Assembly: GCA_020744425.1 (NCBI GenBank)
Contig: JAGMUV010000008.1
Coordinates: 1,178,001-1,242,000, forward strand
From: Dactylonectria macrodidyma
Taxonomy: Eukaryota > Ascomycota > Sordariomycetes > Hypocreales > Nectriaceae
Direction: 5' to 3'
Length of the DNA: 64,000 nt
Position 1 is the stretch's first letter. Each line of letters opens with the position of its first letter. The notes beneath the pieces are model-generated. The model was given only the letters and a program-made list of their open reading frames with translations, was not told the DNA's origin and ran no database searches. The translations under genes were made by a program, and so were the position numbers. Shown here piece after piece: positions 47,301-57,756 of the stretch.

Positions 47301-47925
47301 TGGCGACCAGAGTCTTTCAGACAGTCCTCTGCTGCCGACCGACGAGGATATCAAGACTCCAAAGCCCGTCTTTGTCGGTCCTATGAACGCCCATGACCTC
47401 TATCCGAAAGATGCTGCCAAGATGGTGCTCCACTATGCCCAGCAGCGTCAAGAAGCGTACAACAAGAACGTCTTCGGAGTCATCATCGATCCGTTTACGG
47501 ATTTGCATGTCTACTCTGGCATTTTGCCCATTGCTTCTCTCAAGTTGAATCCGTGGACGTGGGAGTCGGCCTTCCAGCAGATGACCACCTTCTTCCACGC
47601 CGGTCCATTGGTTGTCACCAACGACGTTCCCTCGTTCGAATCAATGGACTCAAACAAGGTTCTCAGTGGCGATTACGATGTCAAGAAGGAGGATAGCTTC
47701 GGGGCACTCGATGCTGTAGCATTGCCGGCAGGTTTGAAGAGCAGTGAATGGGCGTGGTTGCAGCCGTATGTAGATGGAGGGGGGGCTATTGACCAATTCA
47801 TGGCGGTTGACCTGAAGGCAACGGCAACAGGCGGTAATAGTGTACCGCAATTCGAAAAGGGCCCGTACACTGCTCTGGAGGGCTTCCTGCAGATGCGGGC
47901 GCCTATTCAGAAGCCGCCAAGTTAG
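44342..47925 (+). pseudogene. Relic of a very large unrecognised protein, with one frameshift and three stops
   Basis: Protein-like sequence is continuous for ~1190 codons. One frame runs 44342 to ~44825, then shifts by one base in a CT-rich run to a frame that extends to 47925. Stops interrupt it: TAG 45040-45042, TGA 46432-46434 and TAG 46591-46593. No ATG occurs before VVHYYVLGWHWND, so the N-terminus is missing; the NLR stop is only 26 bp upstream. Features: VVHYYVLGWHWND, a predicted helical region (~45060-45310), LSGRILLLPQPTFSLKAELK, and WGWLMVNYVDNRVQFFLPSG. No family recognised. High coding quality and few lesions suggest recent loss. No introns are apparent over 3.5 kb, unlike most neighbours. 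Confidence 0.75.
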
Positions 47926-48683
47926 GAGATAGTCAGTCTAGATGCGCAAATTTGGCTCGAACATCCATCCGCTGGAGCGTCTTGGCATACGGGTCTGTCT
48001 TGCACTACGTGTCGAGTTTCAAACTGTGTTTTTTTTTTTGGCTCTGTGACAGCAGCAACACGCCCTTGGCGGAGCGAACAGCATCATATCACTGTGTCGA
48101 GTTTCAGCCGCTATGCCTAGCTAAGTGAGACATTGTCCATGTGAGCAAGCCATTGGGACTATTGATGCAGTCCCCTGGCATCTAGAACCTCTGTCACATT
48201 TCCCGGAGACGGAATGCATATGCCTCCCGTACTATTGAAGACATGCATGACCCCACAACACCCGCGGGATATTGCTCAGCCAGCCACAGGAATCCGCGAT
48301 CTAGACTGGGAAACGATAGTGTCCTGTTGTTTGAGACTATTCAAGCGCACCATCTTGGCAAAGGGAGTGGTATGGTAAGAAGACTAGCGTGGTACTTGGT
48401 ATGAGCTGATCGTGTGTATTGTGTATTGCGGCCAGGAGTCTGAGTCATTTGTCACAATTTACCCGTAGGGTCTTACTACGTGGGCAATCTCTCCCTTCGC
48501 GCACCGTTATACCAGTTCAGCACAAGCCTTGCTCCAGGTGCCTCTGATTTGGAATTGCTTGTCAACCTTCAGCGACTTACACAACAGCCTCCTGAGGTAC
48601 GCCTTGGGATGGGCTTTCACTTGGTCAAGAATCAAGCTGACGTCGGACCAATTTTGAGGTGCTGAGCATTGCACCAAGTCCTG
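47926..48683. other. Intergenic between two relics
   Basis: Includes a T-run at 48030 and a short protein-like frame at 48480-48665 (LELLVNLQRLTQQPPEVRLG) with no start of its own; possibly debris of the gene remnant that follows. Confidence 0.3.
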
Positions 48684-48890
48684 ATGTCGAACTTCTCCGT
48701 CTACTCCCTTCACGGGAACGTCAACGTTGGTGATGCCGCCATCCACCTCCTCTTGGAAAATGGCAAGACCGTCCGGTCGGCAGTCCTCATTGACGGTGGC
48801 TCCAACCATGGCAAAAGCAAGCAGGCAGCAAATGTCAACGCCCCACAAGGTTCCTCCATCACCAGAATGATCAAATGGATCAACGATTAG
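48684..48890 (+). pseudogene. N-terminal fragment resembling a metallo-beta-lactamase-fold (ComEC-like) protein
   Basis: 68 codons from ATG 48684: MSNFSVYSLHGNVNVGDAAI, HLLLENGKTV, AVLIDGG, then TRMIKWIND and a stop. A glycine-rich V.VGDAAIHLLL strand followed by VLIDGG is how ComEC-type and related MBL-fold proteins begin. The HxHxDH metal site that should follow is absent, so this can only be a truncated start. No intron donor follows that would rescue it. Function of the parent unknown; it sits 760 bp after the large relic. Confidence 0.4.
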
Positions 48891-49979
48891 GCCATGCACA
48901 AGGCAAGGTAAAAGGATAAAGAGTAGGTGAAGTGGTAGTCCATAATACCAATAGAAGGCGAGGTTGCAATGCAATTTCGGGTGTGTATCTACCATCGCCG
49001 TCTGAAAACGGCCGTTGCACACAAACTCGACGACATCTGCCCAGAGCGGTCTGGGTGCGGGGGCAGTCGACAGTCGCTCCTACCGTACATATTAGATTTT
49101 CATTTCAATAAAAGCACTGGACCAGCTGAGTGAAGCTCAGCATGTGGTACTGTGTAGCATGCGTGACAACAAGGTACAAAGTGTTTACGACACGTAATTA
49201 CGAGCTTCTTAGGACGGCTATCTATATAGTTGCGAGTACACAAGAAAATTGGCTACTCAATAACCCAACTGTACCCTGGTCGGAAAACCCAACCGTATAT
49301 GGATCAGAGTGGGGCGGAAAACCCAACTCTACAAAAGTTGGGTTTGGCATTGACTACTAGGTAGTCCGGAAGTTCGCGGAAGTCGTGCATTGTTACTTGG
49401 TTCGTCAAGATTGTCCCGGCACAATGTGCAAGCTGTGGGGCTAATACAACGAAGAGATGTACTGGCTGCATGAACGCGCGTCGAGCCGTCCTCCATTCGT
49501 AGCTGCGGGCATCAGACCTTCGTCCGCATTGGAGTTCTCAAAAGCTCTAGCGGTGTAGTCGCCCTTCTCAGGCTCTGTCCATTAGGGATCGAAACCAGCT
49601 CTATCGGCGGCAGCGGCCTTGATTGAAGGATCGTCGTCGTCTTTCGAGGGAGCCGCGGGGGGCTGAGGGAGTGCCTCGTTGAGAACATTCAGAATGGACC
49701 CAAGACCGAGCAACTCACCAAACGGGGCGACCACTCAACGGGAAACACTGGATATGATGAGGTTGACAGTCGTGATAATCAGTAGCAAGTTTCCAAGTCA
49801 GGGGGTAAATTGCCATCATCTTATGGCCTGAGGCATCCTATTTAGGCCACGCGACCGTGTCAATCCATGGTATCGAAGTTATCGAGATGAGCGGTTATGG
49901 TTTAGGGAAAGACAGCCATCTGATCAAGGTCGGCTTGCCTTGCTGAGTTGGGTGTGACTCGTTCGATTCAGCTAGCACT
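48891..49979. other. Gene-poor DNA with a short coding-like remnant
   Basis: A short motif AACCCAACT/C recurs at 49262-49335 with an inverted GTTGGGTT. On the minus strand 49582-49734 reads as a plausible protein C-terminus (PFGELLGLGSILNVLNEALP, then an Asp/Ala-rich tail to TAA), with a stop immediately upstream; probably a gene tail left by rearrangement. Confidence 0.35.
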
Positions 49980-49984
49980 CGTTA

Positions 49985-50345
49985 GCATCTCATACTGCCA
50001 ACCGTGCATCTCTCGCTCGGTTCGCCCCTCGCAGTTTTGCGTTGTTCCGCATCCCTCGTCCGGCTAACCTTGGGGTGAGGCTCGTTAAGTTTGGCGCTGT
50101 TCCGCATCTCATATGGCCGGCTGTGCATTCTTGCAACGCGTAATTTAAGGCTTTCTTTTTGCGGTTAGTCAATTGAGTGTTTCATATCTCGTACGGCGAA
50201 CTGTGCATCTCTCGAGCCCGGCTCGCCTCGGGGCGAGGCTCGTCGTCTGGCGCTGTTGCGCATTTGGTACGGCCGACCGTCCATTCTTGCAGCGCGTGAC
50301 GTAAGACCTGCTTCTTGCGGTGAGTCAATTAGCGATTCGCAGTCA
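49985..50345. repeat. Two tandem ~175-180-bp units
   Basis: Unit 1 (49985-50165) and unit 2 (50178-50345) share order and wording: CATCTCATACNGCCAACCGTGC/CATATCTCGTACGGCG, GCATCTCTCG, GGCGCTGTT.CGCAT, CCATTCTTGCA.CGCGT and TTGCGGT.AGTCAATT. Differences are mostly substitutions. No coding frame. Confidence 0.7.
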
Positions 50346-50969
50346 TCAACGGTTATGTTGAGATCGACCACAGATAAAATCGGACTGTGCTTCTTCCTGG
50401 ATCCTAGGCGGCGTTTGCATTGGGGCCAAATTCTAAGCCTCCTTTGGCCCACGAGTTGTTACCCCTGGGAATTGCCTCTCTGTTCTTATGGCCGCATCAA
50501 GAATCCTAGTGGAGCCAATGATCCGCGAGACTGTAGAGTGCAAACGCGACTGTATGCGGCTTCATCTCCCCCGTGGCTGGACAATCGTTGCCGATGAATA
50601 GGCAAAAGCGTCGGTAGCGGATCGATGGTCGGCATTGAATGGCCGTGTTTTTTTTGGCCAGTCGGCCGAGCCGTTTCATTGTGAATGTAGCCAAAATTCC
50701 GCTTGACCAGTCAGTTATACGGCAAGGACACGCGGTTGTTTCGACTTACCTTGAATTGATAGCATTGGGTGAGCCTCCGTTGACGCGAGGCGAGGTAGTG
50801 GACGACGGTGGTCTGCAAAGACGGCGTTGCATGCGTCAATGGGTGGTAGGCGGCAATGGAGAGAAGTCGAATGATCTGGGGCATCTGAAAAATCCTATCC
50901 TTCGAAGGGTCCTGGCAAATCAGGCTGGCAACAATCTGTCACCTCAAGAGGGTGCGACAGATCATAGGT

Positions 50970-51380
50970 CTAGAGGATTTCGGCCCGAGTAGATGCTACA
51001 CAAACAAAGTCTAGTTAGCGAGTTTGATCCCCTGAGGCAGATGGAGGCTCACAGAATTGTCAGACTTGCCTGCTGCAATCCACCGAACATGACAAGTGTG
51101 ATGTGATGAAGGGTAAATGTCGCGAGATGATAAATAATGCGAGGTGACAGACGCTGAAAAGACGCGGTTGTTCAACTGATTGCAAAAGAGAAGTCAGGAG
51201 TGCAGAGTCTGGGTAACTGAGGAATGAGGCTAAACGTATGCCACTGTGCCTGCAACATACAATGGGGCTTAGGTGATACCTGAAACGGAAATTCCCACCT
51301 CTACCGGCTCGCCCTGGCAAGAGGAGAATCCCTTGTTGAGGTAGCCATCACACGGAAGGAAGAACGAGAAGTGAAAACCG
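50970..51380 (+). repeat. ~370-bp dispersed repeat, copy 2
   Basis: Same orientation as copy 1 at 35820-36200, with collinear landmarks (ACAAACAAAG to GAATCCCT) and an extra ~25-bp stretch in the middle. Divergence is high, so the insertion is not recent. Confidence 0.6.
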
Positions 51381-52029
51381 CATATATAGTGTTTATTATC
51401 TAGTGTAGTTGATGAAATGTACTTGTTGATGGTCATATGATCACCGTGATCTCCTCACATGAATAAGGCAGGCCTAATTCAAGACTCAATACCATTTCAC
51501 AGTGATCGCGAAGCTGAGGAATCGGCCACCAATCCAACAGGCGAGACAAGTTCTGTTTAGGGTGACAGTGCTGCGAGGATGCCATGATACCGGTGCTTAC
51601 TGTCAAAAAAGGTACCTAAGGCACTCAACGTGCATCCTTCCCTCCCTCTGCCGTCTTGACTGCCGGATGCTTGCTTGCCCTTGTAGCGACTGTTGAGTAA
51701 AAGCACACTTCACCGTATAGTCACAACTATTTCCATACATACGTCATGGATTTGGAAACGCTTGTTGACAACGGGCTAACTATTTGCAAAAACGTAGGTT
51801 TCCAGACAGGCACCAGATGCTGGAGTCAAGGGTGGGCGGTGCTGTTGTCTGTATGAGTTCAATTCAATATATGCCATTTAGACTCTAGTGACTGAGACTA
51901 ACACAATAATCGACTTCTGCTAAGATACAATCCAAAATACAGCGCAAAGGGGAGTACGATTTTCGCCTTCTGTTCTAACAGAAACGAGACTTCAGGGTTT
52001 GGTGTGAACAACACTCACTGCTGGTCCAG
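51381..52029. other. Intergenic, no gene seen
   Basis: Short frames only; holds the 3' flank of the Cys-rich secreted-protein gene. Confidence 0.4.
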
Positions 52030-52190
52030 TTACTCTGCCGGCGGCAACGCCTTGAAGATATACTTCACGCACCCAGCCATAATCTCACCCCCAACACCAC
52101 CATTATTACAATTCTTAAAATTGTTTTCAAACAGTGACGGGCACGTCACATCACTCGCTGCACCGAGTGGCTTCCATGCGTTGGCTTCGG

Positions 52191-54579
52191 TCAAATCTTT
52201 CCCCTCCACCTCACAGGAGTCCTCCCACTTTGCCTCAAAGTGGTACGTGACACCCCTTTGGTGAGCTCGTGGATAAGAGTTGAATCCTCGTCTCCCTTGA
52301 TAATTCTATACCCTTTCACATTCTTGCATGCGGCTTTGCTGTACGACCTGACGTTTGGCGGGCCCACATCTTTGTGCTTACCGAACTGATTGGGTTTATA
52401 GCATTTCTGCTCCCCGAGAGCAAAAGGCTGCTTCCTGTCGCGGATCCTGTACGAGTAGGTACCACATCTAAGATCGTAGCTAGCTGTTGTTGACATTTTC
52501 CGCATGCCGCCTTGAGGATTAGTTAGTAACTGGACTCGGCTTCGGGGGGGGAGGAACTGAGGATGGTTAACGTACTTCCTTTATGTCCGCAAGTTGAATG
52601 GCCAATGCTTGTCATAACCTCCTCACATGACATCTCGCATTCCGGTATGTCAGAACCTTCCTTTGGCTTCCAATAGAAATCAATCCTGTACTTGTCGTAC
52701 AGATCGGGATCTGGTGGCGGCGATCGCCTAGTGTTGCGCCATTGGACGGGTTTTGCCTTGCCAGAGGGATCGATCGTCATCTTTAGTTTCTTGTCGCGAC
52801 TGACATTGTTACAGAACGTGCTGAAAACGTTTCCGGCTTGCCCATTCCACACGTTGGAAGGAAGTGGGCTCCAGTCATTATCTCCGCACTGTGGCCCTGA
52901 AATCTCAGACTCTGGATTTCTGATTGTGTAACCTGCCTCGCCACAGCCCAATTTCACACTTCCAGACTGAGCTCGAGTATGAGAGTCATAATGGCCTGCT
53001 TTTTGGTAAGAAATCGAACAAAAACTAGAAACTGAGGGGAGAAGTTGGGTGGAAATGGATGCCATACACGATGTGCTCCTAAAGCCATCAATGAAGATTT
53101 GAGTGCAGATATTCTTGCAATCAACACCCTCTGTCTTCTTCCAATAGAATTCGAAAAGTTGCTCATCTGATCCTGACGAAAATACGTCCTCGTGAGTATA
53201 TTCAACGCTGAAGTCTTTGTCCAATTTGTAGTGCTTTTTATCGGTGCAAAGCTTCTGGATCAAGCTATACTTCGATTAGCAAATTTATGTTCCCATCACG
53301 TCAAGGCATAAACTTACTTAAACCAAGTCTCAGTCTCCACACTTTCATTAGGTCTTGAGCATTCACCCACGTTGGTGAATTTTGGGGGAGTTAGCGGCTT
53401 AGAAGATAATGCCTCGCCTAGAAACTTCATTGCCTGATCCTCTCCATTGCTCACTTCAGCAGAGACGAATTCAGTGTCAACGGCGCATGGGCAGTCTTGA
53501 TATTTCCCACTCTGGATGCGTTAGGACGTCTGGTGATTCTCGGTTGTAAAGGGGAAAGGGGAAGTACCTTGCACACAAATTTAGCGTCCTCTTCCAGCGG
53601 CAGATCCAAGTCACACTCATCTTTGGTGCAAATCAATTCCGTCTGGGTAGGGTCTGGACAAGTATTAGTCGAGGTTGTTTTCGTGGAAGTTGTTTTTGTT
53701 TCGGTCAAAGTCTGAATGGAGTTGGAAGGAATGTGAACTCCAGTAATGGATACTTTCTCCCCCGCTCCTGCAACGGACTTGTCGGCAAGAAAGACATGGA
53801 AGATGTAGCTCAAGAGCCCAACGCCCAAGATTCCAGTGGCTGGTCCAGCGCCTGCTTCTAGGAGCGTTAGCTCCTCTTCGCTAGCAAGGCTGAGCACAAT
53901 CCTCTCATCAGCACCAGGCTCGCCAACAGGTACGTCCCCGGAGCCTGTGCCACCATCCTCGGGGTTAAGCTCTAAGACAGCCTTGATGGCGGGATGATCA
54001 GGAGCGGCCTCAATGATTTGCTCCTCGGCGTCTCTCCAGGCCTCCGGAGAGATTTTTTGTCGGGCTCCTTCAAGAAAATCTTCGTTGTGGCCACAGACAG
54101 CTTCACGCTGCTGGATGGCCCTACGCAAGCGACGAAGCTTAGAAATTGCACAAGAGGACACTTCGTCAGCGAGGTCTTCCAGAAAAGAACGAAGGTCAGG
54201 GTCGACAATAGATATATCGAGATCCCCAGCCGCATTGGTAGCCACAGCAAAGAAGATTTTATGGGTTTCCGTTTTGCCATCCTTGGTTATCGTCGTGGCC
54301 GTTGGAGCATCCGAGTCATACACTGTGCCACGACTAAAGAAGGGTTAGACTAGATGCAAATCACATCGCATCAACAAATTTTACTCACAATATTGACGCC
54401 GGAGGCAGTATACTGACAGGGTTCACTCCTATCTGCCCTGAGGTGGTTGGAATGATTGCATTGACGTGCATGTGGGTTGCTGTAGGAGTAAAATCGACAG
54501 TCGCTCCTGCAACAGTTCCCATGCGGGTTGCCGCAAGGGCTAACATCAAGCCACAAGGAAATTGGGGAAGAAGCCGCAT
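52191..54579 (-). CDS. Secreted multidomain Cys-rich protein, C-terminus probably frameshifted
   Basis: Six exons (54389-54579, 53568-54333, 53318-53511, 53068-53264, 52576-52995, 52191-52510), in frame, 695 aa from ATG 54579. Signal peptide (MRLLPQFPCGLMLALAATRM), a Val/Thr-rich N-terminus, a charged helical region with a hydrophobic stretch (PATGILGVGLLSYIFHVFLA, ~residues 225-245) and a Thr/Lys-rich linker come first. A large Cys-rich C-terminal half follows (CPCAV, CKNICTQIF, LGCGEAGY, FSTFCNNVS, CEMSCEEVM). After a G4 run (52253-52256) the frame used ends at 52191, while another continues to 52030 with a typical secreted tail (CNNGGVGGEIMAGCVKYIF). A one-base indel is likely. Similar proteins often neighbour LysM-chitinase genes in ascomycetes (from memory, unverified). 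Function unknown. Confidence 0.75.
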
Positions 54580-55995
54580 GATAAATTTACAAAGGGAGTT
54601 TTGATAGTCAGGTAAGAAGATTGAAGGAGGGGGACAGTCTGGTGATCTAACCATTGCAGAATTACCGTGTGCTATGGATGGTCTTTATGTTTACGATAAT
54701 GACGATTCATCTTCACAACCAGGGACCAACTGCAACTAGGTAAGCCCAAGAATTTGCCGCTGGGAAGGAAACAACGCGTGATGGATCAAATTTAGGCATG
54801 GGAGAATCCTGCAAAAGGAGTTGGCGATTAAACTGTCCAGTTGAAATTGCAATTACAAAAGTCTCCCTCAGTCAGTCCAGATATTGAAGGTTCTGTGACG
54901 CGAGCTGCAGATGGTGAAACAAAAAAGGTTTGTGTTGGTCGTGAGTCCAACAGGAAATACATGCGACCTCTAGCGGCCGACTCGCTTCGCCACCTTGGTA
55001 GTGGAGTGGATCATGACGGCGCTAAATGCAGATGAATGAGTCGCCAGCAAATAAAGCAGGCCTCTGAAGCTTAAATTAAGCTTCTCGTGGATGGGCGGCG
55101 TATTCCTGCGTGCACAATCATCAATGGTGACATCGTACGATGAAGCAGAGTGTTGGTTGTTGGCAATATCCATTTCCACCTCATTTTTGATGCGGGGTAG
55201 CTAGGCTCCAGTGCCTTCCTTCGGCTGTTCGTTTGTTGTTGGTGATATCTATCACTGTCCCGTTTTAGATCCAGATCGCAAGCTTTGCCTCTTCCTTCGA
55301 CTTCTTGTTGGTTGTTAGTGAATCCATCATCCACCTTGTTTCAGACGCGGACATCCGGGCTTTAGCCCCTCCTTTCGGCTTCTCTTTGGCTGTTGTTAGT
55401 TGGGAAATCCAGTCTATTATTGATTGAAGGATTCGCTGGATCCCACATTTCTATCAATACGAGTTCAGACAGTCCGGGCGACCTGTTGGAGGTGGCGGCG
55501 CATCACGGAAGCGAACACAAAATATTGGGGGCACAAAGTTTGGTGACCGTTGGCCGTTGTGCCCAACGCATTCCGGCCCCAAATCGCCGATCTTCGGCAA
55601 ATCTTTACGGCCTGTCTTAAGCCGTTCAGTTAGTCGAAAATGCGCATAGGATCTAGGCGCTTGAGTCCTTGCATCAGGGACGAACAAACAACTTGTTAGC
55701 CCGGATGACTTCTAAAACATCCCAGAGAGTGTGGGTGGTCCTTCCAGGGACAATCCTTCCGCGATGGATAATCATAGCACCCTTCTTCGTGAGGATGGCT
55801 AACGTCCCTTGTGACCGTCTATTGCAACCAACACCTGCTGTGGCCGGAATTCGCTGTGAATACTTGAATGGAACGCCCAGATAGAGAGAAGAAATGGATC
55901 ATGTATATATATGACCACTGAAGCCCTTTTTTTTTCTCTATATTCTCTAGTTGTTTTTCATCGACCTTCGTCTTTTCAAGCTCTATTTACCCAAC
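54580..55995. promoter_or_regulatory. Divergent intergenic region of the secreted-protein pair
   Basis: About 1.4 kb with no supported gene, separating two divergently transcribed secreted-protein genes. A clear TATA element serves the rightward gene. A decayed internal repetition occurs near 55145-55400, where TTGTTGGTTGTTRGTGA-type blocks recur about every 90-120 bp. Confidence 0.4.
55903..55912 (+). promoter_or_regulatory. TATA box of the metallopeptidase-like gene
   Basis: TATATATATG about 85 bp before ATG 55996, followed by a pyrimidine-rich tract (55925-55955) typical of the transcription start zone of strongly expressed fungal genes. Confidence 0.55.
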
Positions 55996-57379
55996 ATGAA
56001 ACTCTTCGCATCAGGCTTGGCCTCTCTGTCGCTCTTGTCATTATCACTAGGCCAGAGGACTCCCCAGTGGGCAATTGATGCAAGCTGTGGTGAGTACTTT
56101 ATCCACTTTTAGCTCACCATTTTCCCATTTTAAAAAGAATCGATCTTCTCAATTCTCAGTTGCTCCTATCATAGAAAATAACCAACTAACCTATACCAGA
56201 CAACACAGCGGATCTTAGATCTCGAGATGGCATCATTGCGGCCATGGCTGAAGCTCGGAATCGCGCAAGCATTTCATTTCAGGTCATGGACCAGTATGGC
56301 GATAACCCGAGAGTGACTGCTATCTGTAAGATGGTACTTGGAGATGAGGACTACGAAACGAAGTTTCAGACTGTGAAAGGTGAGTATAAGCACACAAATT
56401 CTTATTCAGACATCTCTTACCACATGGCATTAAGATAGATGTCTCTGTGCTAATCGTTTTCCGTCAGATACATTCAGAAAAATTGCAACTATTGCAGAAA
56501 ATCCAGCGCAGAATGGCATTGGAACTGACGAATGGAACAATGGCAGGACATGGGACGATGTTGTGAGCGAGATATTCCACTCAAACAGGCGGCATTTCAT
56601 AAAAGCTGACAGTGCGGCTCCTTTACTTGAAATTCAGCAGATTTACTGTGGTCTTGATCGATTCAGCAAACCCCCAGATAACCCGGATTACCTGAGCTGG
56701 TTGAATGCTGCCTGGAATAACCGCAGGTCTCCATCCGTGACTTACGATCGCCTCAAGAGGGAGTGCTACGACAGCGAACTTCGTTACGGGGACGGGAAAG
56801 TAAAAATGAAGATGGGAACAGAATCATCGGCAGCCAGGGTCTATAGAGTTGGAGTACCACCAGTTCCTCAACCACACCTTCCATACACCATCGATGTTTG
56901 CTGGTCGTTTACCAGGCAATTCCAGGATAGACAGTTTCCTCGTCTAAACGACGATCTGATTTCCGAAGTGACGTCTGTCGCCTTCCGCGAAGAGACCGAA
57001 GTACTCAACGAGCAACTTCGGAAGCAGGGAAACAAGCAGCTTCTATCCTGCATTGATGGTCTAAAGACAATGGGTGGTACGCTGCTACACGAGGTAAGTC
57101 TAAAGACTCAATACATAAGATATGTTTCTAATTTTTAGCTCACTCACACTCACTTGGGAGGAGACACCCGAGACTTACCGGAAGGCGAATGTTACAGCTG
57201 GAAGTGTGTTGTAGCAGCGAAAAGCGTGAGGAATGCTGGTGAGTTTGGTCATGTCACATATTGAAATTTATGTCTCTGACCTCAAGCTAGACTCATTTGC
57301 GATGCTGGGTATTGCCCTCGAGCTTTGGAGTAGAAACTATATGGTGAACGAAGACGGGACATTTGAGAAGTTTGAATGA
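55996..57379 (+). CDS. Secreted zinc metallopeptidase-like protein (HExxH, M35-like)
   Basis: Five exons (55996-56089, 56200-56379, 56468-57093, 57139-57238, 57291-57379), all canonical and in frame, 362 aa. A signal peptide (MKLFASGLASLSLLSLSLG) is followed by a mostly helical region. The C-terminal third carries GGTLLHELTHTHLGGDT: a HELTH zinc motif whose codons span the third intron. CYSWKCVVAAKSVRNADSFA then resembles the aspzincin pattern of deuterolysin-type enzymes, with NADSFA before the final helix. The overall sequence is diverged, so I call M35-like rather than M35. Probably an extracellular protease or an inactive relative; the third zinc ligand cannot be fixed by eye. Divergent partner of the Cys-rich gene, with its own TATA box. 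Confidence 0.75.
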
Positions 57380-57656
57380 GCCGAGAGCATGTCAAGTGGA
57401 TAATAGCGAGGTCTTGTGAGGTATTTATTGGCTGTGCCATGAGTCAATGCACCTAGAAATTGTTTCAATGTTGGTACTCGATTTGAAAGCTTCAATGTAC
57501 CTTAAAATCGACCAAGATTAGAACCAGAATGGAGGGGCAATGTGGGAAGTAGATATTCACGTGCGGGGTTCAGGCTGTATCTATGAATAGCAGGACGTTT
57601 CGTGCACGTCCGCATTACGTAAAGCTCTAGATCCGGGTGTTCATGCGAATAATGCG

Positions 57657-57663
57657 TATATAA
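57657..57663 (+). promoter_or_regulatory. TATA box of the DUF7730-like gene
   Basis: TATATAA about 95 bp upstream of ATG 57757, well placed for a core promoter. Confidence 0.5.
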
Positions 57664-57756
57664 CAACCAACACCCCAAATATTCTTGCGTTGCTCAACTT
57701 AACCCGACACATTTATTCATTCTCCACTTAAATTCGTAATCTATCCAATAGCAACC

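Noticed and set aside
48507..49022. 171-codon minus-strand ORF
   Set aside because: Antisense to the MBL-like fragment and no recognisable protein character.
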